Positions 24,704 through 33,354 of a stretch of 64,000 nucleotides of DNA are shown one piece after another. The DNA comes from Saonia flava (lineage in GTDB: Bacteria > Bacteroidota > Bacteroidia > Flavobacteriales > Flavobacteriaceae). The first letter of the stretch is position 1. The number at the start of each line of letters is the position of its first letter. The position numbers and the translations under genes were made by a program. Under the pieces are notes generated by a model. The model ran no database searches. It was given only the letters and a program-made list of their open reading frames with translations, and was not told where the DNA came from. Location of the stretch: positions 682,001-746,000 of the forward strand of contig NZ_JAATJJ010000001.1 in NCBI RefSeq assembly GCF_011927795.1, in the 5' to 3' direction.

Positions 24704-27016
24704 ATGATGAATACAAGGAAGAGGCTAGGATTGTACGTAACGGTCATTAGTGGAGCACTACTAAGCAGTTGTGGAGAAAAATATACCGAAGAAGTAAAGG
24801 AAGAATACACCTTAGTAGTTAATAAGGGGGGTGAAAATTTAGGGTATCATCCAAGTTCAGGAGTTGCTTTACTAGTTGACAATGGTTTTGCTTTTAAGGA
24901 TTTAAATAAAAATGGAAGTGTAGATGCCTATGAGGATTGGCGCCTATCTGCTGATGAAAGGGCCAAAGATTTGGCATCTCAAATGAGTATAGAGCAAATT
25001 GCTGGCCTCATGTTATATTCTGGCCATCAATCTATCCCTGCAAGGCCGCAGGGTTATTTCTCCGGCACTTACAATGGTGAACCTTATACAGAAGGAAAAA
25101 CCGACCCATCCAATCTAACAGATCAGCAAAAAAAATTTATAGAGGAAGATAATTTGCGACATGTACTATTGACCACTGTTAAATCGCCAGAAATAGCAGC
25201 GAAATGGAATAATAAGTTGCAAATTTTTTGTGAGGGTATAGGTTTGGGAATACCGGCCAATAATAGTTCAGACCCTAGACATGGAACTATAGCCAGAATG
25301 GAATATGATGCGGCTGCAGGTGGAGCAATTTCCATGTGGCCCAGTTCATTGGGCATGGCAGCAACTTTTAATCCAGAACTGGTAGAACAATTTGGAAGGA
25401 TTGCTTCAAAAGAATATAGGGCTTTGGGCATAACTACAGCATTATCGCCTCAAATTGACATTGCAACTGAACCAAGATGGGCAAGGTTTAATGGTACTTT
25501 TGGAGAAAGCCCTAAATTATCTGCAGCTATGGCACAGGCTTATACTGATGGTTTTCAGTCATCTGAAGATGGTGATTGGGGCTTTGAAAGTGTAAATGCA
25601 ATGGTTAAGCATTGGCCTGGTGGAGGGTCTGGTGAAGCTGGTCGTGATGCACACTATGGTGCTGGCAAATTTGCAGTATATCCTGGAAATAATTTTGATG
25701 AACATATGGTGCCTTTTCTTGAAGGTGCATTTAAATTAAAAGGAGGTACAGGTAGCGCTTCTGCTGTAATGCCATATTATACCATTTCATGGAACCAAGA
25801 TGTTAAAAATCATGAAAACGTAGGGAATGGATATAATAAATACATAATTACAGATTTACTTCGTGACAAGTATGGCTATGATGGTGTGGTATGTACGGAC
25901 TGGAGCGTAACTCACGAACACACGGTAATGGATAATTTTATAGATGGAAAACCTTGGGGGTTAGAAACTATGACCGAAGCAGAATTGCATTACAAAGCCT
26001 TAATGGCGGGAGTAGATCAATTTGGCGGTAACAATGATGCAAAACCCATATTGGATGCCTATCAAATGGGTATAGAAGAGCATGGAGAAGAAGCTATGAG
26101 GGCGAGAATGGAAGTATCTGCAGTTAGACTTTTAAAGAACATTTTCAGGGTTGGCGTTTTTGAGAATCCGTATGTGCTACCTGCTGAAACTAAAGAGTTT
26201 GTGGGGCAACCATCCTTTATGAAAGCCGGTTTTGATGCTCAAGTTGCATCTATAGTCATGCTAAAGAATGCTGAAAATGCACTCCCAGTTCAAGACAAAA
26301 AAACAGTCTATGTTCCAAAAAGATATGTCCCTGCCAGTAGAAACTTCTTGGGTATGGAAACACCCGAATCTACGGACTACCCAGTAAATATGGAACTAGT
26401 AAAAAAATATTTTAATGTTACCGATAGCCCTGAGAGTGCCGATATTGCATTAGTTTTTATACAAAGTCCTTCTTCTGGAATTGGTTACAGTAAGACAGAT
26501 TTAGATGCAGGAGGAAATGGTTATTTCCCAATAAGCCTTCAATATGGTGATTATACTGCAACAGAAGCCAGAGAAGTTAGTATTGCCGGAGGAGATCCCC
26601 TAGAGGATTTTACAAATAGAGGTTATAAGAATAAATCCATTTCAACACATAACGCAACAGATGCAGAATTGGTACTAACCACCAAGAAAGTGATGAAAGA
26701 CAAACCTGTGTTGACGATTATCAATACAACCAATCCTATGGTTTTTTCTGAAATTGAACCATATTCTGATGCTATATTGTTAAGTTATGGAGTTCAGGAC
26801 CAGGCACTTTTAGAGGTTATTGCTGGTAAAGCAGAGCCATCTGCCTTACTGCCCATGCAAATGCCAGCAGATATGGTTACGGTAGAAAAGCAATTTGAAG
26901 ATGTGCCTTTTGATATGACGCCCTATACGGATTCAGCAGGAAACACATATGATTTTGGCTTTGGAATGAACTGGAATGGGATAATTTCTGATGAGAGAAC
27001 AACAAAATTTAACTAA
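24704..27016 (+). CDS. GH3 family glycoside hydrolase (lipoprotein)
   Basis: Retaining exo-glycosidase of family 3, probably a beta-glucosidase or beta-xylosidase type. The frame opens inside the preceding gene at 24683; ATG 24704 gives MMNTRKRLGLYVTVISGALL followed by SSC, a lipobox with Cys23. The (alpha/beta)8 domain holds TALSPQIDIATEPRW, VKHWPGGGSGEAGRD and the nucleophile Asp399 in YDGVVCTDWSVTHEH. The second alpha/beta domain follows. Near residues 64-82 the segment DLNKNGSVDAYED looks like an EF-hand-type calcium loop, unusual to see so plainly at this position. No fibronectin-III tail is evident. Followed by a strong hairpin. Confidence 0.88.
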   Translation: MMNTRKRLGLYVTVISGALLSSCGEKYTEEVKEEYTLVVNKGGENLGYHPSSGVALLVDNGFAFKDLNKNGSVDAYEDWRLSADERAKDLASQMSIEQIAGLMLYSGHQSIPARPQGYFSGTYNGEPYTEGKTDPSNLTDQQKKFIEEDNLRHVLLTTVKSPEIAAKWNNKLQIFCEGIGLGIPANNSSDPRHGTIARMEYDAAAGGAISMWPSSLGMAATFNPELVEQFGRIASKEYRALGITTALSPQIDIATEPRWARFNGTFGESPKLSAAMAQAYTDGFQSSEDGDWGFESVNAMVKHWPGGGSGEAGRDAHYGAGKFAVYPGNNFDEHMVPFLEGAFKLKGGTGSASAVMPYYTISWNQDVKNHENVGNGYNKYIITDLLRDKYGYDGVVCTDWSVTHEHTVMDNFIDGKPWGLETMTEAELHYKALMAGVDQFGGNNDAKPILDAYQMGIEEHGEEAMRARMEVSAVRLLKNIFRVGVFENPYVLPAETKEFVGQPSFMKAGFDAQVASIVMLKNAENALPVQDKKTVYVPKRYVPASRNFLGMETPESTDYPVNMELVKKYFNVTDSPESADIALVFIQSPSSGIGYSKTDLDAGGNGYFPISLQYGDYTATEAREVSIAGGDPLEDFTNRGYKNKSISTHNATDAELVLTTKKVMKDKPVLTIINTTNPMVFSEIEPYSDAILLSYGVQDQALLEVIAGKAEPSALLPMQMPADMVTVEKQFEDVPFDMTPYTDSAGNTYDFGFGMNWNGIISDERTTKFN

Positions 27017-27050
27017 AATATAGGGTAACAGATTAAACCTTTTTTTAAAT

Positions 27051-27085
27051 AAGGCGTCTAAAAGAATGTGTCTTTTAGACGCCTT
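27051..27085 (+). terminator. Terminator hairpin after the GH3 gene
   Basis: Perfect 14-bp stem AAGGCGTCTAAAAG / CTTTTAGACGCCTT with loop AATGTGT, 35 bases after the GH3 stop. The T run after the stem is short, so termination may be partial. The hairpin includes the GTG at 27068 that opens the next frame, which argues against that codon as a start. Confidence 0.7.
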
Positions 27086-27100
27086 TATCCTACACTTTTA

Positions 27101-29485
27101 ATGAGAATGAATAAGATGAGAACATGGCTACTTACCCTTATGGTCCTTTTTAATGGGGCTTTTATTTTTGCCCAAAATAGTACAGTGGAAATTAGTGGTA
27201 AAATAGTTGAGGAAAATGGGGAGCTACCTATAGAATTTGCTACCGTTTTGGTTGGTGACAATGAAACAAAAAAACCTATTGTTGGAACAACAACTCTGGA
27301 GGATGGCAGCTTTTCCCTAGAGACAACTGCCACTAATTTTTATATAGAGATTAGTTTTATTGGTTTTGCAAAAAAAACTATGGATAACCCAGCCATTTCA
27401 AATGGAAAAATAGATTTAGGAACCATTTCCTTATCTGAGGATTCACAGCAACTAGACGAAGTAGTCGTCGCAGGTGAAATATCCCAAACGGAATTTAAGC
27501 TAGATAAACGTGTTTTTAATGTAGGTAAGGATTTAAGTAGCACAGGAGCAAGCGCGCTAGAGGTTTTAAACAATGTGCCTTCTGTTAATGTAAGTATAGA
27601 AGGAGCAGTAAGCTTAAGAGGTAGCACGGGTGTCCAAATGCTAATAAATGGGAAGCCATCTGCTATTGCCAATGACCAAGGAAACGCTCTAGGGACTCTT
27701 ACGGCGGATATGATTGAACGTATTGAGGTAATTACAAACCCTTCTGCAAAATATGATGCAGAAGGCACTTCGGGAATAATTAACATTGTCTTAAAAAAAG
27801 AGGAGAAAAAAGGGCTTAATGGGGCCGTTACCTTAAATACGGGAGTACCCAATAATCATAGTATAGGACTAAGTTTAAATAGACGTACAGAAAAATTTAA
27901 CCTTTTTAGTCAACTGGGTTTTGGCAGAAGAACATTTCCTAGTGACGACGAAAGTGAAAATCGTAATCTAGTAGACAATACTTCTGTTCTAAGTAGAGGA
28001 GAGAGTGATAAGAACGAAACTTTTTTCAATATAATTCTGGGTACGGATTATCATATAAATGACTATAACGTCTTAACCCTTTCTGGGCATTATGCATATG
28101 AATGGGAAAAAGAAAATTCTGATGCAAGTTTTGATTTTATTGACGCAGGAAATAATATGACCGATAGCTATAGAAGAATAGAACTGACAACAGCTACCAA
28201 TCCAAAATACCAGTATGAATTACAATATAAAAAGGATTTTGAAGGAAATGAAGACCAATCTTTGCTGCTCAGCGCAACTGGAAATCTATTTGCTAAAGAC
28301 CAGTCTTCTGAATTCGCCAATACAATTACTCTGGGAGATGGGGAAGACAACGAGCAATTGACTCGAACCGATTTTAGTCAAGCAGAATATACCTTTAAAG
28401 CAGATTACACACATCCCTTCTCAGAGGTTTACACTATAGAGACCGGAACACAGTACCAAATAAACGATGTGGCCAATGACTATGCTGTGAGCGACTTAGT
28501 AAATGGAAGTTTTGTTGATAATGAATCGTTAACTAATGTATTTGAATGGGTACAAAAAGTCTTAGGGGTATATGCAACCGGAGCCTATGAGGCAGATAAG
28601 TGGGGTGTTAAACTTGGACTTAGACTGGAGAACACCGATTTAGCCACTTTACTAGAAAATACAAATGAGGAGAGTAAAAGAAACTACACCAACATTTTCC
28701 CTAGTGGACATACTTCCTATAAAATAAGCGATAATTTTTCACTACAGGCAGGATATTCCAAAAGGATATTTCGTCCAAGATTATGGGATTTAAATCCTTT
28801 TTTCAATATTAGAAATAATTTTAATATTCGTACTGGGAACCCAAATCTTTTACCTGAGTATACCGATTCTTTTGAAATGACAAGCATTAACAAATTCGGG
28901 AGGATCACCCTAAATTTAGGCGTGTTTTACAGACATACTGATGATGTTGTAGAGCGGGTAACTGTTTTTGAAGACAATGTTAGTACCTCTATGCCCGCTA
29001 ACGTGGGTACAAATGACCTTACGGGAATAGAGTTCAACGCCAAGTATATGCCCAATAATTGGTTGACCATAACCAATGACTTTAATTACAGCTATTTTAT
29101 AAGAAAGGGAATCTTTGAGTCTAATTCCTTTGATTTTAATGGAAATCAATGGTCTACTCGCTTAACAAGTAAAATTAAACTACCTGCAGATGTTGATGTT
29201 GAACTAACAGGAAACTATCGTTCAAGTGTGAAAACTATTCAACAAGAAATGTCCGATAACATTTTTATGGATATGGGTGCAAGGAAAAAAATACTAAAGG
29301 GCAAAGCTATACTCAGTCTTAGTGTTCGGGATGTTTTTGCGTCTCGTATTTTTGAGAGTGTTACCAGTCAACCGGATTTTTATTTGCGAGATTATAGAAA
29401 ACAGGGAAGATTTGTCACCTTTGGCATTAGTTTTGGCTTTGGAAAAGGTGAGGCCATGGAGTTTTCTGGACAGAAGCATTTTTAA
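27101..29485 (+). CDS. TonB-dependent outer membrane receptor (carboxypeptidase-regulatory-like plus OMP beta-barrel)
   Basis: Outer-membrane receptor with no SusD partner beside it. Start chosen at ATG 27101; the frame opens at a GTG inside a terminator. The signal peptide is MRMNKMRTWLLTLMVLFNGA ending FIFAQ. Residues about 25-105 are a CarboxypepD_reg-like domain (VEISGKIVEENGELPIEFAT). The plug follows with QLDEVVVAGEI, ALEVLNNVPSVNVSIEGAVS and MIERIEVITNPSAKYDAEGT. The remainder is a beta-barrel of the outer-membrane beta-barrel family (PF14905-like), ending FGISFGFGKGEAMEFSGQKHF. Such receptors import small chelates, cofactors or peptides as well as glycans. The PepSY and YceI genes downstream suggest a shared ligand. 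Confidence 0.88.
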   Translation: MRMNKMRTWLLTLMVLFNGAFIFAQNSTVEISGKIVEENGELPIEFATVLVGDNETKKPIVGTTTLEDGSFSLETTATNFYIEISFIGFAKKTMDNPAISNGKIDLGTISLSEDSQQLDEVVVAGEISQTEFKLDKRVFNVGKDLSSTGASALEVLNNVPSVNVSIEGAVSLRGSTGVQMLINGKPSAIANDQGNALGTLTADMIERIEVITNPSAKYDAEGTSGIINIVLKKEEKKGLNGAVTLNTGVPNNHSIGLSLNRRTEKFNLFSQLGFGRRTFPSDDESENRNLVDNTSVLSRGESDKNETFFNIILGTDYHINDYNVLTLSGHYAYEWEKENSDASFDFIDAGNNMTDSYRRIELTTATNPKYQYELQYKKDFEGNEDQSLLLSATGNLFAKDQSSEFANTITLGDGEDNEQLTRTDFSQAEYTFKADYTHPFSEVYTIETGTQYQINDVANDYAVSDLVNGSFVDNESLTNVFEWVQKVLGVYATGAYEADKWGVKLGLRLENTDLATLLENTNEESKRNYTNIFPSGHTSYKISDNFSLQAGYSKRIFRPRLWDLNPFFNIRNNFNIRTGNPNLLPEYTDSFEMTSINKFGRITLNLGVFYRHTDDVVERVTVFEDNVSTSMPANVGTNDLTGIEFNAKYMPNNWLTITNDFNYSYFIRKGIFESNSFDFNGNQWSTRLTSKIKLPADVDVELTGNYRSSVKTIQQEMSDNIFMDMGARKKILKGKAILSLSVRDVFASRIFESVTSQPDFYLRDYRKQGRFVTFGISFGFGKGEAMEFSGQKHF

Positions 29486-29503
29486 CAATTAACAAAAAAT
29501 ACA

Positions 29504-30013
29504 ATGAAGAAATCTACTGGATTATACATGCGCATCATACATAGGTATTTGGGCTTTTTTTTAGCCGGCATAATGGCTATGTACGCCATTAGTGGGATAA
29601 TCATGATATTTAGGCAAACTGATTTTTTAAAGAAAGAAGTTTTGGTTGAGCGTACAATTAAGCCCAATTTATCAGCAGAGGACGTGGGCAAAGAATTAAG
29701 AATACGAAATTTAAAACCTCAAAAAAAAGAAGGAGCTATTATATACTTTCAACAGGGTCAATACAATGTTGCTACTGGGGTTGCAAATTACTCGGAAAAG
29801 AAGCTTCCCTTTTTTATTGAAAAAATGGAACATTTACATAAGGCAACCACTAATAGTCCTATTTATTGGCTTAATATTTTCTTTGGAGTATCCTTATTAT
29901 TTTTTGTTATTTCCGCTTTTTGGATGTTTCTGCCTAAGACCTCAGTATTCAAGAAAGGATTATATTTTTCTCTGGCAGGTATATTGCTGACACTATTATT
30001 ACTATTTATATAA
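29504..30013 (+). CDS. Small PepSY-associated membrane protein
   Basis: Inner-membrane protein of 169 residues. It has an N-terminal hydrophobic helix (YLGFFLAGIMAMYAISGIIM), a periplasmic segment of about 80 residues, and two C-terminal helices (WLNIFFGVSLLFFVISAFWM and YFSLAGILLTLLLLFI). The HRYLGFF start and the EKMEHLHKATTNSPIYWLNI segment resemble PepSY-associated TM proteins that accompany TonB-dependent receptors, often in iron uptake. Function is not established. It lies 18 bases after the receptor gene and 41 before YceI. Confidence 0.7.
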   Translation: MKKSTGLYMRIIHRYLGFFLAGIMAMYAISGIIMIFRQTDFLKKEVLVERTIKPNLSAEDVGKELRIRNLKPQKKEGAIIYFQQGQYNVATGVANYSEKKLPFFIEKMEHLHKATTNSPIYWLNIFFGVSLLFFVISAFWMFLPKTSVFKKGLYFSLAGILLTLLLLFI

Positions 30014-30054
30014 AATCTATTGTTCATTAATTAACCCATTAAAATAAATACACT

Positions 30055-30615
30055 ATGAAAAATTCAATGACTGTTTTAGTATTGTTGGTATGTGCTACCC
30101 TAACAGCTCAATCCACATGGAAATCGGACGGAGCCCATTCTAGAGTAGGTTTTGACATTGCCCACCTTATGATTTCTGAAGTAAGTGGTAGTTTTGGAGA
30201 ATTTGAAATTACGGCAACAGCTGATGACAAGTTTGGAGAACCATCGTTTATGGTGGAAATTAAAACAGCGAGTATCAACACTGAAAATGATAGAAGAGAT
30301 GATCATTTAAGAAGTGCCGATTTTTTTGATGCGGAAACTTACCCTTCTATATCCTTTAAAAGTACTTCATATGAAAAAACGGGAGAAAAAACTTTTAAGG
30401 TAAAGGGAGATTTAACCATGCATGGCGTTACAAATGAAATTACCCTAGATGGAAAAGTAAATGGTATAATTACAGACCAACGTAGTAAGAAGTTAAAAGC
30501 GGGGCTAAAATTAACGGGGACAGTTGATAGGCTAGCTTTTAAAGTTGGTGGAGATACACCAACATTGGGTGACGAAGTAGAATTGACAATTAACTTGGAA
30601 ATGGCCCAACAATAA
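30055..30615 (+). CDS. YceI family periplasmic protein
   Basis: Lipocalin-like periplasmic protein; a crystallised YceI family member binds a polyisoprenoid. Signal peptide MKNSMTVLVLLVCATLTAQ. The family start is STWKSDGAHSRVGFDIAHLM. Later come HLRSADFFDAETYPSISFKS, KVKGDLTMHGVTNEITLDGK and VGGDTPTLGDEVELTINLEM, all typical. The 186-residue length is complete. It is last in the run that includes the receptor and the PepSY protein, with a terminator downstream. A decayed relative lies at 48480. Ligand here is unknown; an isoprenoid, quinone or hydrophobic aglycone is plausible. Confidence 0.92.
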   Translation: MKNSMTVLVLLVCATLTAQSTWKSDGAHSRVGFDIAHLMISEVSGSFGEFEITATADDKFGEPSFMVEIKTASINTENDRRDDHLRSADFFDAETYPSISFKSTSYEKTGEKTFKVKGDLTMHGVTNEITLDGKVNGIITDQRSKKLKAGLKLTGTVDRLAFKVGGDTPTLGDEVELTINLEMAQQ

Positions 30616-30648
30616 ACAAACCTATAATTTATTGAAATATGATTCCTC

Positions 30649-30677
30649 AAACTCCCTTATATCTTAAGGGAGTTTTT
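30649..30677 (+). terminator. Rho-independent terminator after YceI
   Basis: 11-bp stem AAACTCCCTTA / TAAGGGAGTTT, loop TATCT, then TTG, 34 bases after the YceI stop. The convergent transcript from the rhamnose operon ends at 30758. Confidence 0.8.
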
Positions 30678-30757
30678 GCTTAAGCCCATTAAGAGTTTTA
30701 TCGTGTGTTTTCTTCCTGTTTTACGTAAACATAGTTGTGTAAAATACAAACACTCTT

Positions 30758-32170
30758 TTACCGAGCCTTCTTCTGTAGTATCTTACTAAATATTAAAAAC
30801 AAGAATCCGCATAACAACCATGCAGGAAGCGTCACAAATGACAAGAAAATATCAAATTTCACCGATATAAAATAGAACAACACAAATGATAGTCCCCATG
30901 CCGCAATCATAGAAGTGTTAAAAGGTATTCCAGCCTTTTCCGCATAAAATTTTTGAATCCCAAATTTATCACCAAAGAAGTGTTCGAATACTATAATGGC
31001 CCCAACCGGTGCAAGTACAAACCCGTAAAATGCTACAAAATCCAACAACTTCATTGCAAAAGCAGGAAATAACCCTGCTATAGTGGCAATGGTTCCTGCA
31101 ATTATGGTCACCCAAAAAGTAGAAAGCTTTGGCATAATGGCCTGAAAGGCAAGTCCCGCTCTATAAATAGTGGGGTTAGCTGTGGTCCATCCAGCCAATA
31201 TTACCGCTATAATTCCAAAAACACCAATTGCATTGTAGGCTAATGGCCCTGGCGCTACAGAAGGTGCCTGCCCCGCTGTCAATAAGGCTTGCGCTTCTGG
31301 TGTTCTAATATAAACAGCATACAATAAAGCAGCTGCAATCCATGCCATATAATGTCCAACGTACATACCAGCTGCGGTAGTCCACCCGGAACTAGCGTTC
31401 TTCGCAAAACGAAACACAGAAAGATCGGACATTCCTATGTGCATAGCTCCATTAGCAAACCACGACCAGAAAACAATATGCCATATCGTATATTTTATCT
31501 GGCCTGGAAAAGGTTCTGAACCTTCTCCCCAAATATTCCAAAAATCCGAAAAACCAGTAACCCCAAGTTGTTTTAGGGCCACAAAACCACAGGCAAGAAA
31601 TGCGGTTATAATTATAGGGGACATCCAATTAGCAGCCTTTGAAACTGTAGTAAAACCTTTTGCTGCAATCAAAGAAATCAATGCGCCTATAATGATTACA
31701 ATCACAATCCATGTTGGACCGTTTGGCATGGTATCGGTAAGCTTTGGCATTTCCATATCAAAAGGAATACCTACTGCGGTTGCAGAAACAGTAATCATTG
31801 CTCCTGCCAAAAAGCAGAACAAAATTCCATTGGCCAAATTATATCCAATTACCAATTTTTTACCAACAATTTTCTCTAAATGATAGTATAGGGTAAGCCT
31901 ATATTTAACAGCTATTTCAGATGTTAAAAACCGCCAGCTAAGAACCGCCAGAAGATTCCCGATCAATAACCCAATAATCAAATCAAAAGCACTGACTCCA
32001 GCCGTTAAAAAAAGTGGTCCAATAACAAACTCGGTTCCTGCAGCATGTTCCCCTGCATACATACCTAAAAAGCTTTTCCAACTTTTCCAGTTTGATTGTG
32101 GCACTGGGGTTCTTTCAAATTCTCCTCCTGCTGCCGCTTCAATATCTTCTTCAATATTATACTGACTCAT
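30758..32170 (-). CDS. NCS1-type (purine-cytosine permease-like) transporter
   Basis: Inner-membrane permease of 470 residues with about 12 hydrophobic segments, resembling the NCS1 nucleobase/vitamin family. The N-terminal cytoplasmic stretch ends in NWKSWKSFLGMYAGEHAAGT. Then follow membrane segments such as FVIGPLFLTAGVSAFDLIIG and ILAGWTTANPTIYRAGLAFQ, the latter resembling the NCS1 substrate-site region. It is the last gene of an operon otherwise wholly devoted to L-rhamnose catabolism, three bases after the lactate dehydrogenase gene. No other rhamnose permease is seen in the window. It may therefore carry rhamnose, lactate or lactaldehyde, though the family normally carries nucleobases. 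The substrate is unresolved. Confidence 0.82.
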   Translation of the reverse strand: MSQYNIEEDIEAAAGGEFERTPVPQSNWKSWKSFLGMYAGEHAAGTEFVIGPLFLTAGVSAFDLIIGLLIGNLLAVLSWRFLTSEIAVKYRLTLYYHLEKIVGKKLVIGYNLANGILFCFLAGAMITVSATAVGIPFDMEMPKLTDTMPNGPTWIVIVIIIGALISLIAAKGFTTVSKAANWMSPIIITAFLACGFVALKQLGVTGFSDFWNIWGEGSEPFPGQIKYTIWHIVFWSWFANGAMHIGMSDLSVFRFAKNASSGWTTAAGMYVGHYMAWIAAALLYAVYIRTPEAQALLTAGQAPSVAPGPLAYNAIGVFGIIAVILAGWTTANPTIYRAGLAFQAIMPKLSTFWVTIIAGTIATIAGLFPAFAMKLLDFVAFYGFVLAPVGAIIVFEHFFGDKFGIQKFYAEKAGIPFNTSMIAAWGLSFVLFYFISVKFDIFLSFVTLPAWLLCGFLFLIFSKILQKKAR

Positions 32171-32173
32171 AAT

Positions 32174-33352
32174 TTAGTTGGTTTTAGATATTAAATGGTT
32201 TGGGAAATCTTCAATTCGCTCACAGCAAACTTGTTCCATAACTTGTTGCAATTGTGTTTTTAAAATAGAAATGGTATGATTGCCTCCTTGGTTTCCAAGA
32301 GCGGAAACCCCATACATAAATGACCTGCCCAAAAAGGTAAATTCTGCTCCAGTTGCAAGGGCTCGTGCTATATCCGGACCGGAACGCAGACCACTATCCA
32401 TCATTACTTTTATTTTGTCCCCGTACTTTTCTGATATTGGAACTAAAGGTTTTATGGTAGATTGGCCGGCATCCAATTGCCTTCCCCCATGGTTGGAAAC
32501 TATAATACCATCCAACCCCAATTGTATGGCCTTTTCCGTATCTTCTTCACTTGCAACACCTTTCAAAACAATTTTACCTTTCCACATATCACGGATGGGC
32601 TTTATTTTCTCCTCGTTCAATCGACCAGAAAAAGTATCATTCATGAACTTGCCCAACTGCTTTAAATCCAGATTCTCTGGCATATAAGGCTTAAGGGTTG
32701 CAAAATTAGGTTGTCCATACTTAAGTGTTTTAATTGCCCACTCTGGTTTTCCAAGAATTTGCAACATATTTTTTAAAGACATTTTTGGTGGCATTGCCAA
32801 GCCATTTCTAATATCCCTTGGTCTGTATCCAAATGTGGGCACATCACTTAACAGCACCAAAACTGGATACTCGGAAACTGCGGCCCTTTTTAACATATCA
32901 TCTCGCAGGCTATTTTCTGCGGGATGGTACAATTGAAACCATGCCTTTCCTTCTGTAATTTCGCCAATACGCTCAATACTACTTGTACTTACTGTACTTA
33001 AAATAAATGGGATATTATGGTCAAAAGCTGATTTTGCCAGTATTTCAGGAGAGTTTGGCCACATTAAGCCTTGTAGCCCCACAGGTGCTATCCCAAAAGG
33101 TGCATCATATTCATGACCAAAAAGATTGGTTTTCATGGAAGACCTAGTATGTTTGGTAAGGTAATATGGTTTTAGTTCAACTTCTCGAACTTCTCTAGTA
33201 TTCTTATCCAAATTCACATCTTCATTGCAACCCCCGTCCAGATATTCGAAAGCAAATTTTGGAATCTTTTTTTGGGCTCTATTTCTTAAATCTTCAATAG
33301 AAGGATATTTAGAATTAAAACTGTCTTGTATTGTTTTTGGTATTCTCCCCAT
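32174..33352 (-). CDS. FMN-dependent L-lactate dehydrogenase (LldD-like alpha-hydroxy-acid oxidase)
   Basis: Oxidises L-lactate (or another L-2-hydroxy acid) to pyruvate using FMN. The 392-residue chain has the family start with IEDLRNRAQKKIPKFAFEYL. The FMN-binding lysine is Lys264 in IVLKGV. The active-site base His288 lies in IIVSNHGGRQLDAGQ. The C-terminal VMMDSGLRSGPDIARALATG and FLGRSFMYG are also diagnostic. Here it would complete the pathway: L-lactate from lactaldehyde becomes pyruvate. The gene lies two bases after the kinase gene and three before the permease. Soluble or membrane-associated; no signal peptide. Confidence 0.92.
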   Translation of the reverse strand: MGRIPKTIQDSFNSKYPSIEDLRNRAQKKIPKFAFEYLDGGCNEDVNLDKNTREVREVELKPYYLTKHTRSSMKTNLFGHEYDAPFGIAPVGLQGLMWPNSPEILAKSAFDHNIPFILSTVSTSSIERIGEITEGKAWFQLYHPAENSLRDDMLKRAAVSEYPVLVLLSDVPTFGYRPRDIRNGLAMPPKMSLKNMLQILGKPEWAIKTLKYGQPNFATLKPYMPENLDLKQLGKFMNDTFSGRLNEEKIKPIRDMWKGKIVLKGVASEEDTEKAIQLGLDGIIVSNHGGRQLDAGQSTIKPLVPISEKYGDKIKVMMDSGLRSGPDIARALATGAEFTFLGRSFMYGVSALGNQGGNHTISILKTQLQQVMEQVCCERIEDFPNHLISKTN

Positions 33353-33354
33353 TA

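Noticed and set aside
27068-27100. Upstream GTG start extending the TonB receptor by 11 residues
   Set aside because: The GTG lies inside the loop of a perfect 14-bp terminator stem, and the ATG at 27101 leads directly into a good signal peptide.
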